A stretch of 64,000 nucleotides of DNA. Origin: Gammaproteobacteria bacterium. Its GTDB lineage: Bacteria > Pseudomonadota > Gammaproteobacteria > S012-40. A model generated the notes under the pieces. The model was not told the origin of the DNA. It saw only the letters and a list, made by a program, of their open reading frames with translations, and ran no database searches. Made by a program: the position numbers and the translations under genes. The stretch is from positions 271,313 to 335,312 of the forward strand of contig JAOUMY010000004.1 in assembly GCA_029881255.1 (NCBI GenBank). Reading direction: 5' to 3'. Below, piece by piece: positions 20,222-29,076 of the stretch. Each line of letters begins with the position of its first letter. Positions within the stretch are counted from its first letter, which is position 1.

Positions 20222-20666
20222 GGCAATTCGCCCTCCTTAATCCTTCTTAATTCTTCCCAGCGCCAACCTATCCCTCAAAGAGAGATGCAATTTAACGCCC
20301 CACTTTTCTTATTGAACTTCTTAAATAAGGCCTCACATAAAACTTTATAATGATGAGCGTCTAAGTCAAGTTTTTTCTTGTTTTTTCGGTAGCTTGCACA
20401 TAAATAGGCTTCATTGGCGCATTTACCATTTTGATAATAGTGTTATAAATATTAAGTTAAACGGAATTAAGGTCTGGATTTCGGATCTAGGCTAGAATGT
20501 CGTTGAAATATTATTGGTCTAATTGCAGACACAAGGGCTTAAACTGATGGAATATTTGTGATTATGGTCAACCAATAGGTGGTAATATCGCCCTAACGCG
20601 CTGTATTGGCAGATAATAAAATTGTTATTAAATGAAATGTAATTTTTTTGATTTTAACTAAACTTC
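20222..20666. promoter_or_regulatory. Divergent control region of cspD and clpS
   Basis: The 445 bases hold no gene. The sequence is AT-rich, as expected for divergent promoters and a Csp leader. TGTGA-N6-TCAAC at about 20556-20571 is a partial CRP-like half-site match (one weak half). No clear ribosome site precedes clpS. Confidence 0.5.
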
Positions 20667-20993
20667 ATGGCTATGAGTGACGATCAATATAACGAACACG
20701 ACGGAGACTTGCAGGTCCAAGAAGCCAAACCGGCTCTAAAAAGACCTTCAATGTACAAGGTCGTACTACTGAACGATGACTTTACTCCAATGGAATTTGT
20801 GGTTCAGGTTTTGGAAAAGTTTTTCGCTATGAACCGCGAAAAGGCAACGCAGGTAATGCTGCAGGTGCACACGCAAGGAAAAGGGGTATGTGGTGTTTTT
20901 ACCAGGGAAATCGCAGAGACCAAGGTAGCACAGGTTAGCGATTTCTCGAATCGTAATCACCATCCGCTTCTTTGTGTAATGGAGAGAGCCTGA
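20667..20993 (+). CDS. clpS: ATP-dependent Clp protease adaptor ClpS
   Basis: A 108-residue N-end rule adaptor that brings substrates with destabilising N-termini to ClpAP. Seen: '[24 protein letters not shown]' (substrate pocket), '[25 protein letters not shown]' (ClpA N-domain contact). Start ATG 20667 or 20673; no strong Shine-Dalgarno. Followed by clpA after 31 bases. Confidence 0.96.
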   Translation: MAMSDDQYNEHDGDLQVQEAKPALKRPSMYKVVLLNDDFTPMEFVVQVLEKFFAMNREKATQVMLQVHTQGKGVCGVFTREIAETKVAQVSDFSNRNHHPLLCVMERA

Positions 20994-21024
20994 TCGCAAC
21001 TACTTATGACGACTGGAAGCCAAA

Positions 21025-23301
21025 ATGATCAGTAAAGAGCTTGAATTTTCCTTAAACCTGGCGTTTAAAGAGGCACGCGAAAAGCGTCACGAATTCGTGA
21101 CGGTTGAGCATCTCTTATTGGCTTTGTTGGACAATCCAGCCGCAGCCTCTGTATTAAGAGCCTGTGGCGCAGATATGTCTCAGCTTAAGCAGGATTTGAC
21201 CGTGTTCGTGGATGAGACAACACCACATCTGGTACACGATGATGAACGTGAGACACAGCCTACGCTTGGCTTTCAACGCGTATTACAACGCGCGGTGTTT
21301 CAGGTTCAGTCTTCCGGCAAGAAAGAAGTGACCGGCGCAAATGTGCTTGTCGCTATTTTCAGTGAGCAGGAATCTCAGGCAGTTTACTTTCTGAATAAGC
21401 AAAACGTCACAAGACTTGATGTAGTCAACTATATCTCCCACGGGATCTCAAAGGTCCATGGTGATGAAGAGGACCAGAGCGTTTCCCCTGCGTCTGAAGA
21501 AGATAGTGGCGGTGAGGGCAGCACTGCGAAATCACCGCTTGAGAGTTATGCAACGAATTTGAATGAGCTCGCCAAGAAAGGTGAGATCGATCCTCTGATC
21601 GGTAGAAAAGAGGAAGTTGAGCGCACGGTACAGGTGTTGTGTCGTCGTCGCAAGAACAATCCACTGTATGTGGGTGAGGCCGGTGTCGGCAAGACAGCCA
21701 TTGCAGAAGGCTTGGCAAAGAAGATCGTCGACAAGGAAGTGCCTGAGGTGCTTCAGGACGCCACGGTCTACTCGCTCGACCTTGGAGCCTTACTTGCTGG
21801 CACAAAGTATCGTGGTGACTTCGAGAAGCGCTTAAAGGCTTTATTGAGTCAGCTCAAGAAAGAAAAAGGCGCGGTCTTGTTCATCGATGAGATCCATACC
21901 ATTATCGGTGCCGGTTCTGCTTCCGGGGGCGTAATGGATGCATCTAACCTGATTAAGCCTATGCTTGCTTCAGGTCAATTGAAGTGTATCGGTAGTACAA
22001 CATATCAGGAGTACCGCGGTATTTTTGAAAAAGACCGTGCACTGGCACGCCGCTTTCAGAAAATTGATGTGGTTGAACCGACGGTAGATGAAACCGTGCA
22101 GATTCTTAATGGTTTGAAGTCGCGTTTCGAAGAACATCATGGTGTTCGTTACACCAAGCAGGCATTGCAGACGGCTGCGGAACTGGCAGACCGTTATATC
22201 ACTGACCGCCAACTGCCGGACAAGGCAATTGATGTAATCGATGAGGCGGGTGCAATACAGCGTTTAATGCCTGTATCCAAGCGCAAGAAGGTCATCGGTG
22301 TTGGTGATATTGAGCACATAGTTTCCAAGATTGCACGGATTCCGCCCAAGAGTGTTTCCCGTTCTGATACTGAGCTGTTGCGTCATCTTGAGCGCAATCT
22401 GAAAATGGTGGTGTTCGGACAGGATGAGGCAATAGATCAGTTGGCAACAGCGATCAAACTGGCCCGTTCCGGCTTAGGTGCAGAACAAAAACCAATAGGT
22501 TCTTTCCTTTTCTCAGGTCCAACAGGGGTAGGTAAGACTGAAGTCACGCGCCAACTGGCTTCTGCACTGGGTATCGAACTTATTCGTTTCGATATGTCGG
22601 AATACATGGAACGCCATACGGTATCTCGACTCATCGGCGCGCCTCCCGGTTACGTAGGGTTTGATCAGGGCGGTTTGTTGACGGAAGCGATTAACAAGAG
22701 TCCGCATGCGGTACTGTTACTCGACGAAATCGAAAAGGCGCATCCGGATGTCTTTAATCTGCTTCTTCAGGTAATGGATCATGGAACCCTGACGGATACC
22801 AACGGGCGTAAGACGGATTTTCGTAATGTGATTATCGTGATGACAAGTAACGTGGGTGCTGAGTTGATCAGTCGTTCTTCGATTGGATTCTCTGAGCAGG
22901 ATCACTCTACTGACGGTACCGAAGCAATTAAACGCACGTTTACACCAGAATTCCGCAATCGTCTCGACGGTATCATCGCCTTCAAACCGCTTATGCCGGA
23001 TACCATCGCCAGCGTCGTCAGCAAGCTGCTGGTGGAACTGGAAGTTCAGTTGGAATCTCGCAATGTCACAATTGAAGTCGACGATGAAGCAAGAGTTTGG
23101 TTGGCAGAGCATGGTTACGACAAGATGATGGGCGCCCGACCAATGGCTCGCCTGATTAAGGAAAACATCAAAAAGCCACTTGCCAATGAGTTGTTGTTTG
23201 GAATTCTGGCAGATGGTGGATTGGTAAAAGTCACTGCTACTGACGAAAAGATCGAGTTGGAATACGAGCCAAGAAAGAAGGCTGCTTCGGAAAAAGCTTG
23301 A
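21025..23301 (+). CDS. clpA: ATP-dependent Clp protease ATP-binding subunit ClpA
   Basis: A 758-residue AAA+ unfoldase. It has a ClpN repeat domain (1-150), Walker A '[12 protein letters not shown]' with '[14 protein letters not shown]' in module one, and '[15 protein letters not shown]', '[15 protein letters not shown]' and the pore and 'GYVGFDQGG' elements in module two. The short linker acidic region (about 150-170) and length fit ClpA rather than ClpB or ClpC. It pairs with ClpP, encoded elsewhere. Confidence 0.97.
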   Translation: MISKELEFSLNLAFKEAREKRHEFVTVEHLLLALLDNPAAASVLRACGADMSQLKQDLTVFVDETTPHLVHDDERETQPTLGFQRVLQRAVFQVQSSGKKEVTGANVLVAIFSEQESQAVYFLNKQNVTRLDVVNYISHGISKVHGDEEDQSVSPASEEDSGGEGSTAKSPLESYATNLNELAKKGEIDPLIGRKEEVERTVQVLCRRRKNNPLYVGEAGVGKTAIAEGLAKKIVDKEVPEVLQDATVYSLDLGALLAGTKYRGDFEKRLKALLSQLKKEKGAVLFIDEIHTIIGAGSASGGVMDASNLIKPMLASGQLKCIGSTTYQEYRGIFEKDRALARRFQKIDVVEPTVDETVQILNGLKSRFEEHHGVRYTKQALQTAAELADRYITDRQLPDKAIDVIDEAGAIQRLMPVSKRKKVIGVGDIEHIVSKIARIPPKSVSRSDTELLRHLERNLKMVVFGQDEAIDQLATAIKLARSGLGAEQKPIGSFLFSGPTGVGKTEVTRQLASALGIELIRFDMSEYMERHTVSRLIGAPPGYVGFDQGGLLTEAINKSPHAVLLLDEIEKAHPDVFNLLLQVMDHGTLTDTNGRKTDFRNVIIVMTSNVGAELISRSSIGFSEQDHSTDGTEAIKRTFTPEFRNRLDGIIAFKPLMPDTIASVVSKLLVELEVQLESRNVTIEVDDEARVWLAEHGYDKMMGARPMARLIKENIKKPLANELLFGILADGGLVKVTATDEKIELEYEPRKKAASEKA

Positions 23302-23322
23302 TCGATAAAATGCAATATAGGA

Positions 23323-23347
23323 AGGCGCCTCTATGGCGCCTTTTTTT
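23323..23347 (+). terminator. Terminator after clpA
   Basis: Stem AGGCGCC (23323-23329) / GGCGCCT (23335-23341) with 5-base loop and seven T. It overlaps the 3' end of the FnIII-like frame on the other strand. Confidence 0.9.
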
Positions 23348-23634
23348 ATTCTGCAACGGTGAATTCAAAAGGTTCACTTAATGAACCATGATTGAAATCG
23401 CCATAATACACATCCTCATTGCGGTCACGTGCATGTATCCGCCAATTGTAATATCCACCGGGTGTCAACAGACCTGGAGGCAGGGTGAGCGATGGTTGTG
23501 CAAGAAGTTGGCTGGTGTATATGACTTTTTCGCCGTCCCACACATCACGTATGTAAACCTGATACCATTTTGCATCCGGTACAGGTGTCCAATGCAGAGT
23601 CGCTGAGGAAACTATTGGCGGTTTTGCGCGACAT
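23346..23634 (-). pseudogene. FnIII-like small gene, frameshifted after its start
   Basis: Reading on the minus strand, an ATG at 23634 overlaps the TAA of the upstream CNB gene (TAATG). That frame gives MSRK and then stops after about 29 codons. The next frame is open over 95 codons and encodes 'LHWTPVPDAKWYQVYIRDV', 'LPPGLLTPGGYYNWRIHARD' and 'FEFTV', the strand pattern of a fibronectin type III domain. Dropping one A from the AAAA in CGCAAAACC joins the ATG to this frame as one 98-residue protein. It may be a true frameshift, a programmed shift or a sequencing error. Third member of the translocase/CNB operon. Confidence 0.55.
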
Positions 23635-24074
23635 TATTGTTTTTCCACTTTATTTGCGCGACGCAGGCGCAGACTCAGACTCTTTAACATTCCAAGCGCC
23701 AATTCCGGGTATTGAATGATCAGCGTGCGTAGTTTTTCCTTGTTTAAGGAGAGTACGGAAGTCTCCTCCAGTGCGTGAGCAGTGCCGGAACGGGGTTGTT
23801 CGTCCAGCAATACCATTTCGCCAAAACATTCTCCCGGTCCAAGTAAACAATAAAAGCCCTGCTCACTACTGCTGCCATCGAAAGAGATACCTATTTGGCC
23901 TTTTTGAATGAGGTACATCTGTTCACCGTAATCTCCCTGAGAAAATATTACATCATCCGTGTTGAACAGCTCTTCATCCAATACTCGGGCGACCACGGCG
24001 AGATCTTCCGTTCTGACACTGGAAAATATTTGCGAGTTTTTGAGTACTAATACCCGGTCAAAAATATCAAGCAT
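23634..24074 (-). CDS. Cyclic nucleotide-binding domain protein
   Basis: A 146-residue single CNB domain with no DNA-binding helix-turn-helix, unlike CRP/FNR regulators. The cassette reads 'GPGECFGEMVLLDEQPRSGTAHALE', with the Glu and the Arg that bind ribose and phosphate in cAMP-binding members. ATG 24074 has GGAG at good spacing; a GTG at 24086 is the alternative. It overlaps the translocase-HEAT gene by eight bases and probably acts with it, as a cyclic nucleotide switch. Confidence 0.85.
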   Translation of the reverse strand: MLDIFDRVLVLKNSQIFSSVRTEDLAVVARVLDEELFNTDDVIFSQGDYGEQMYLIQKGQIGISFDGSSSEQGFYCLLGPGECFGEMVLLDEQPRSGTAHALEETSVLSLNKEKLRTLIIQYPELALGMLKSLSLRLRRANKVEKQ

Positions 24075-26733
24075 AGCGTTCTCCACTATCTTGACCTGGA
24101 TTGAAGCTGTTTAGACATCCCCACATCCAAGGATCGGATAAGGGACTGCATTGTTGTTTCATTTTATCCAAAGTCCATGTATCCCGGCTGTGTATTTTCT
24201 CACTGATGTCGTAGATTCTGCCGACGGAGTCTATCAGTGAATTGGCAGACGGTTTGTCTCGAAATTCCAATAAGGTTTCCATCGCACTCTCAATAACATC
24301 TCGGCTTTTTGAATTAATGCCTGCAATGACTGATTCCACTAGATTCACGTCTTCAACGAATCCCGCTATGCGTAAAGAAAGTAGTAACATGTCTTCACAC
24401 CGTTCATTCAATAGCACAGGTAAGAGACTGCGATAATCATCATGTGTCTTCAACTGCTGTATGATAGCTTCATGCATCTCGGCATAGGCTTTGGTCTTGG
24501 AGACCGCCCATCGGTAGAGTTGTTTGTATTCATCGGTTTTTGGTTCTTTTTGCATAATCACGTCAACAATACTTTCTAAGGCGCGTGGCGGAAGCGGCGT
24601 CGATTTAAGCCACGCAACCAATGATGCCGCACTAAAGCCTCTATGAAAAAGGCTTACCGCACTTTCGCGACGCACATCGGGATGTGGGTCACAAAGCTTG
24701 CCGAGTAACAACTGATATCGCTGCTCCCAATCGAGCTGTGTGGCAATGCGCGCCGCAATTTGTCTGGCACGTGCATCATCGCTAGAGAGTAGCCTCTTTA
24801 CAATTGCAGCGATCTTTTTATCGTTTTCCAAGGGCATTTGACTGATCGCCCGTGCAGCCTGTCGTTGTACGCGTCGATCTGGGTGTAACGTCAACTCAAA
24901 GAGTCGTTCAAGGTGTTCTACGCCGTTTAGTCTTATCACGAGTTCCAGCCCAGAAAGGATCTCACCAGGATTGTCCGCATATAACAATTCAAACCACGCA
25001 TGTTTCGCCTGGTCTCGGAGACTATGTAAATCGTTTATCAATGCACCATAAACTCCGGTTGCGACCATGCGTGGATTTGTACTATTCATGGCAGCGTTGA
25101 TCTCATCGAGCATCGAAGCGCCATAGCGTCTGAACTGGTGGCGAACGATGGTAGCCTGTAAATGGACATCGCCCTGTAAATGTAGCTCTTCCAGTAATCG
25201 TTGGTGGTTGGTGTCGATGTAGTCGAAAAGAAGCACCATTAACCTGTCTTGATACGGCGGAGAAAAGCTGCGTACTACGGGCAAGACCAGCGATAATGAT
25301 TCTCTACCTAACACCCGCACGAGAGTCTTACAGGCTGCAAAACGGATCTCTTCGTCGTCCAGCATGACCCCTTTTTTAAGCATTTCCAGGGTTTCTGAGT
25401 GTTTGTCACTGGCAGTGAAGATGCTGCGGTCGGGGACGTAGACTTTCTGTCTAAGATTAGCAATTAGCGTTGGCGCATAGGCCCGGTTCATTTTGTAATT
25501 ACTAATTAGAAAACCAAGTGAAAACACGAGACCAGCGATAACAAGCCCGATGTCCCATTGCAGAGACTGCAGGCCATATAAAACCAGCCCGGAGGCGATT
25601 AGGGCGAAGGGTAGAATTAACCCTACCGAAACTGCTCTTATGCGTCCCTGAACTTGCCTTGGAAAGGCCGTATAGAAAATACTCTGCACCGGATTGCGAA
25701 ACACCGGCATGATGACGTCACGAGCAAAATAGGCAAATGCTGCCATAGGCAATACAAACCAACCCAGCAGACCGAGATAGCTGATGCACAGCGCAAATGG
25801 AAAAATCAGGTTGACCTTTTGTACGCCGAAGCGACGCATCACGCGATTGCTGGCAACTAATTGTAAGACCAGCGCCAGCGCAGCATTTACCGCTAGCAAC
25901 AGGCCAAGAAACGCAGCAAGCTCAGATTCCAATGCGAAGGCTTCAGTGAATATTTTGTTTCCGGTATAGGTAAGGACGTAAAAAGAAATAACCATAAAGA
26001 AAAACGCGAAGCCCATGGTGGTCAACAAAGCTGACCTTGTTGCGTAAGCTATTCCTTCACGCAAATGAGAAACTGCTTCGCCCAATAAGTTTTGGCTTTT
26101 TCGACCCGGACGGAAGTAGGGTGAGGCACCGTTCTTTTGGTGATAACGGTTAACCAGTGAGGCTGCCAGTACGAAACAGCCAAACCAAATGAGCAAGGTA
26201 TGATGAATATCCAGTACAGGGCTGAGAAGTGCTAGCAACACTCCACCCACTATAAAACCCGCTTGTGATCCGGCAAACACAAGAGGCAATAGGCGTTTGA
26301 CTTGTTGCGTGGAAAAGTTCTGTGTCACGTACATCGAGAGGTGGAGCAGGAGGACTTCTGAAACGATTTCATAGACGACGTAATAGACCGGGTAAATCGT
26401 ATCGGTCACGTGTCTTGCCATCACTAGCCAGCAAACCAATAGCGTTGTGCTGGTCAGATAGAGAAAACGGGTCAATAGTTTATTCGAGGAAATCTGATCT
26501 ACGACGGCGGTGTAAATTAGGAACACCAGTATCAGCACCAGTCCGTTGATAGAGAATAGAATGGGGAGAAATTCTATTCCGTAACGTTTGAGAAATAAGA
26601 CATCGACCGAGCCTCTGCCCAAAGAAAGGCCACAACCAACAAGAAAAAATACGAAGGCAAAATACTGCACCGCACGCCGCTCGTTTGGGCGTATCAGTAG
26701 TCCCTCATATAACTTGTTTGTCCCGGATTGCAT
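24067..26733 (-). CDS. Nucleotide translocase (NTT)-like membrane protein fused to HEAT repeats
   Basis: Start ATG 26733 has AGGA upstream and gives 888 residues. Residues about 15-420 form 10-12 membrane helices with the MFS/NTT-like start 'NERRAVQYFAFVFFLVGCGLSLGRGSVDVLF' and the 'RGRIRAVSVG' loop; the likeness is to ATP/ADP-translocase-type proteins. From about 450 to 880 runs a cytoplasmic series of HEAT-type helix pairs ('DDEEIRFAACKTLVRVLG', 'HPDRRVQRQAARAISQMP', 'HPDVRRESAVSLFHRG'). It is transcribed with the CNB gene. Substrate is not shown; free-living bacteria have such fusions of unknown role. Confidence 0.75.
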   Translation of the reverse strand: MQSGTNKLYEGLLIRPNERRAVQYFAFVFFLVGCGLSLGRGSVDVLFLKRYGIEFLPILFSINGLVLILVFLIYTAVVDQISSNKLLTRFLYLTSTTLLVCWLVMARHVTDTIYPVYYVVYEIVSEVLLLHLSMYVTQNFSTQQVKRLLPLVFAGSQAGFIVGGVLLALLSPVLDIHHTLLIWFGCFVLAASLVNRYHQKNGASPYFRPGRKSQNLLGEAVSHLREGIAYATRSALLTTMGFAFFFMVISFYVLTYTGNKIFTEAFALESELAAFLGLLLAVNAALALVLQLVASNRVMRRFGVQKVNLIFPFALCISYLGLLGWFVLPMAAFAYFARDVIMPVFRNPVQSIFYTAFPRQVQGRIRAVSVGLILPFALIASGLVLYGLQSLQWDIGLVIAGLVFSLGFLISNYKMNRAYAPTLIANLRQKVYVPDRSIFTASDKHSETLEMLKKGVMLDDEEIRFAACKTLVRVLGRESLSLVLPVVRSFSPPYQDRLMVLLFDYIDTNHQRLLEELHLQGDVHLQATIVRHQFRRYGASMLDEINAAMNSTNPRMVATGVYGALINDLHSLRDQAKHAWFELLYADNPGEILSGLELVIRLNGVEHLERLFELTLHPDRRVQRQAARAISQMPLENDKKIAAIVKRLLSSDDARARQIAARIATQLDWEQRYQLLLGKLCDPHPDVRRESAVSLFHRGFSAASLVAWLKSTPLPPRALESIVDVIMQKEPKTDEYKQLYRWAVSKTKAYAEMHEAIIQQLKTHDDYRSLLPVLLNERCEDMLLLSLRIAGFVEDVNLVESVIAGINSKSRDVIESAMETLLEFRDKPSANSLIDSVGRIYDISEKIHSRDTWTLDKMKQQCSPLSDPWMWGCLNSFNPGQDSGERYA

Positions 26734-27435
26734 GATTCCTATTCTATACGTAACTACGCAAAATCCCACAGCTTTTGCGTCCATACTAAATCTGTACCAG
26801 TTGGGTAACAATTTAGGGGATGAGATGGAAGTTTTAGAATTCGATAGTAGAGCAACAGGACGCGTGTCATCTACATACCATCCCGCGTTGAAAAGTGCAG
26901 GGGAAGTCCTAGGTAAAAAGTTTCGTGGAGTAGGCTCGACGCAATACTGAGCTGGTGGCTATGAAAGCAGGAACACTGATATGTCTCCGAAGATTTTGGC
27001 TTGCCGGGTTTTACCTCTCGATGGGGACGAATTGCAGACGAAGACCAGGAATTATTCATAGAAACTACGCTCGAATGCGTATGGTTTCATCTGTCCACGC
27101 CTCGTGGGGTGTCATTCACCAGGGCAAGGACGATTTCCCTGGTTAGATCAAGAGGCTACAGGGATGAAGGGCGTGATTATGGGAGATCGGCCGCATTTGT
27201 CTGTGTAAACAGGAAATACCCACCTATGGTGAGTGCGACGAAAGTCAGGAAGCTGCTTAATAGCCTTCGACAAGGCCTTCTAACATATGGAAATTGCCAA
27301 TGTTTTGTTATTAAGTGCGGGCTTGCTTAGTAAACAATATTAAAATTCCCTAATATTTTGATTACAGGCATTCAGCCCACAGGCATTTTCCTCTAGAATA
27401 TCGACCGGTTTAATTGTTGCTATTGGTTGATCGAG
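26734..27435. other. Gene-poor region between the translocase operon and cysG
   Basis: No gene of recognised family on either strand. An ATG at 26824 with GGGGATGAG upstream opens a 41-codon frame to 26950. Between about 26958 and 27330 the + strand has a 110-codon open frame in which the first part looks protein-like ('SRWGRIADEDQELFIETTLECVWFHLSTPRGV') but I know no family. It might be the remains of a gene or a fast-changing small one. Confidence 0.4.
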
Positions 27436-28848
27436 ATGGAATTTTTCCCCGCTTTTTTCAATATTAGAGGTCGTCCCTGCCTGGTGGTAGGCGGCGGCGA
27501 GGTGGCTTCGCGTAAAGTAAAACTGCTGTGTGATGCTGGTGCAAGCGTCAAGATAATTTCTCCTGAGATTTGCAATGACTTACAGGCCAGAATCAATTCG
27601 GGAGAAGTCAGTCTTATTGCTCGGGACTACCAGGAAGGTGATTGTTGCGATGTGGACATTGTTATCGCCGCCACCGACGACATGACCGTTAACCGCAAGG
27701 TCTCAGAGGAAGCTAAGGCGGCCAATATTCCGGTCAATGTCGTCGATGCCCCTGAACTCTGTAGTTTTATTGTGCCTTCGATTATTGACCGATCGCCCGT
27801 TATGTTGGCGGTATCCTCTGGCGGGAGTTCTCCGGTTTTGGCAAGGTTATTAAGGGCCAGGCTTGAAACACTGATACCGGCTTCCTATGGGCGTTTGGCG
27901 ATCTTGTTGAAATCCTATCGAGAAAAGGTCAAAGAACGTTTCAATACCGGAAATCAACGTCGCCAGTTCTGGGAAAAGATTCTACAGGGCCCACTAACCG
28001 AATTAATGTTTTCTGGCCAGGAAAACAGTGCCCGTAAATTGCTGGAAGAGGCGATTGAAAAAGGTGAGGGTGCCATTGGTGCCGATGGAGAAGTCTACCT
28101 GATAGGTGCCGGACCTGGTGATCCTGACCTGCTAACCTTTCGCGCTTTACGCCTGTTACAACAGGCCGACGTTATTGTGTATGACAGACTGGTTTCAAAA
28201 CCGATACTCGAACTGGCGCGCAAAGATGCCGATCGCATTTACGTAGGTAAACGCAAAGCCGATCATGCCTTGCCACAAGATGAGATCAATCTGTTACTGG
28301 TCAGACTGGCGAAAGAGGGTAAACGCGTTGTTCGCCTGAAAGGTGGCGATCCGTTTATCTTCGGACGCGGTGGTGAGGAAATCGACACCTTAATGGACCA
28401 CGGCATACGCTTTCAGGTTGTTCCTGGCATTACCGCTGCTGCTGGTTGTGCTGCCTATGCCGGTATTCCGCTTACCCATCGTGACTATGCGCAGTCGGTT
28501 GTGTTTGCAACAGGGCATTTGAAAGACAACACAATTGATCTGGACTGGAATGCGCTAGTTCAAAAACAGCAGACAATAGTTTTCTATATGGGGTTAACCG
28601 GGTTGACGGTTATTTGTGAACAGCTTACTCAGCACGGTATGCCTGACTCGACACCGATTGCCCTGGTGGAACGCGGCACGCGCCACGATCAGAAAGTCCA
28701 TATTGGCACGCTGGCCACCATGCCCGAACTCGCGGCGGGCAAGGATATCAGGCCACCTACCTTGATTATTGTTGGTCATGTGGTCAACCTTCATGAGAAG
28801 CTTTCCTGGTTTGATCCAGCAGAAGTCAGCTTTGCTGACGATCTCTAG
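27436..28848 (+). CDS. cysG: Siroheme synthase CysG (fused)
   Basis: About 470 residues. The N-terminal half is precorrin-2 dehydrogenase/ferrochelatase ('GRPCLVVGGGEVASRKV'); from about residue 215 comes uroporphyrinogen-III C-methyltransferase ('YLIGAGPGDPDLLTFRALRLLQQADVIVYDRLVS', 'RLKGGDPFIFGRGGEE', 'VVPGITAA', 'THRDYAQS'). The product makes sirohaem for sulfite and nitrite reductases, which fits the nasA fragment at the window end. A TTG at 27427 also opens the frame; ATG 27436 matches the usual N-terminus. Confidence 0.95.
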   Translation: MEFFPAFFNIRGRPCLVVGGGEVASRKVKLLCDAGASVKIISPEICNDLQARINSGEVSLIARDYQEGDCCDVDIVIAATDDMTVNRKVSEEAKAANIPVNVVDAPELCSFIVPSIIDRSPVMLAVSSGGSSPVLARLLRARLETLIPASYGRLAILLKSYREKVKERFNTGNQRRQFWEKILQGPLTELMFSGQENSARKLLEEAIEKGEGAIGADGEVYLIGAGPGDPDLLTFRALRLLQQADVIVYDRLVSKPILELARKDADRIYVGKRKADHALPQDEINLLLVRLAKEGKRVVRLKGGDPFIFGRGGEEIDTLMDHGIRFQVVPGITAAAGCAAYAGIPLTHRDYAQSVVFATGHLKDNTIDLDWNALVQKQQTIVFYMGLTGLTVICEQLTQHGMPDSTPIALVERGTRHDQKVHIGTLATMPELAAGKDIRPPTLIIVGHVVNLHEKLSWFDPAEVSFADDL

Positions 28849-29017
28849 TGAATAAAGTCTATTGTTTTACTTATTCGTCGACGTGACGCCTACAAGCCCG
28901 CGTCGCGTCGGCGCAATTCCCCATAAGAACAACGCTTCTTTCTGACGGCATTACGTACCGTGAAAGCGGCAGGTGTCCCTGACCACGTTCGTCACTATAG
29001 AGAATTAGCGTTACATA

Positions 29018-29044
29018 AAAAAATGAGGGGCATTGCTGCCCCTC
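29018..29044 (-). terminator. Terminator of the propeller lipoprotein gene
   Basis: Stem GAGGGGCA (29025-29032) / TGCCCCTC (29037-29044), 4-base loop; on the minus strand it is followed by seven T. Confidence 0.88.
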
Positions 29045-29076
29045 TAGTATCCACGGATCTAATGGAATTCTCTAAA

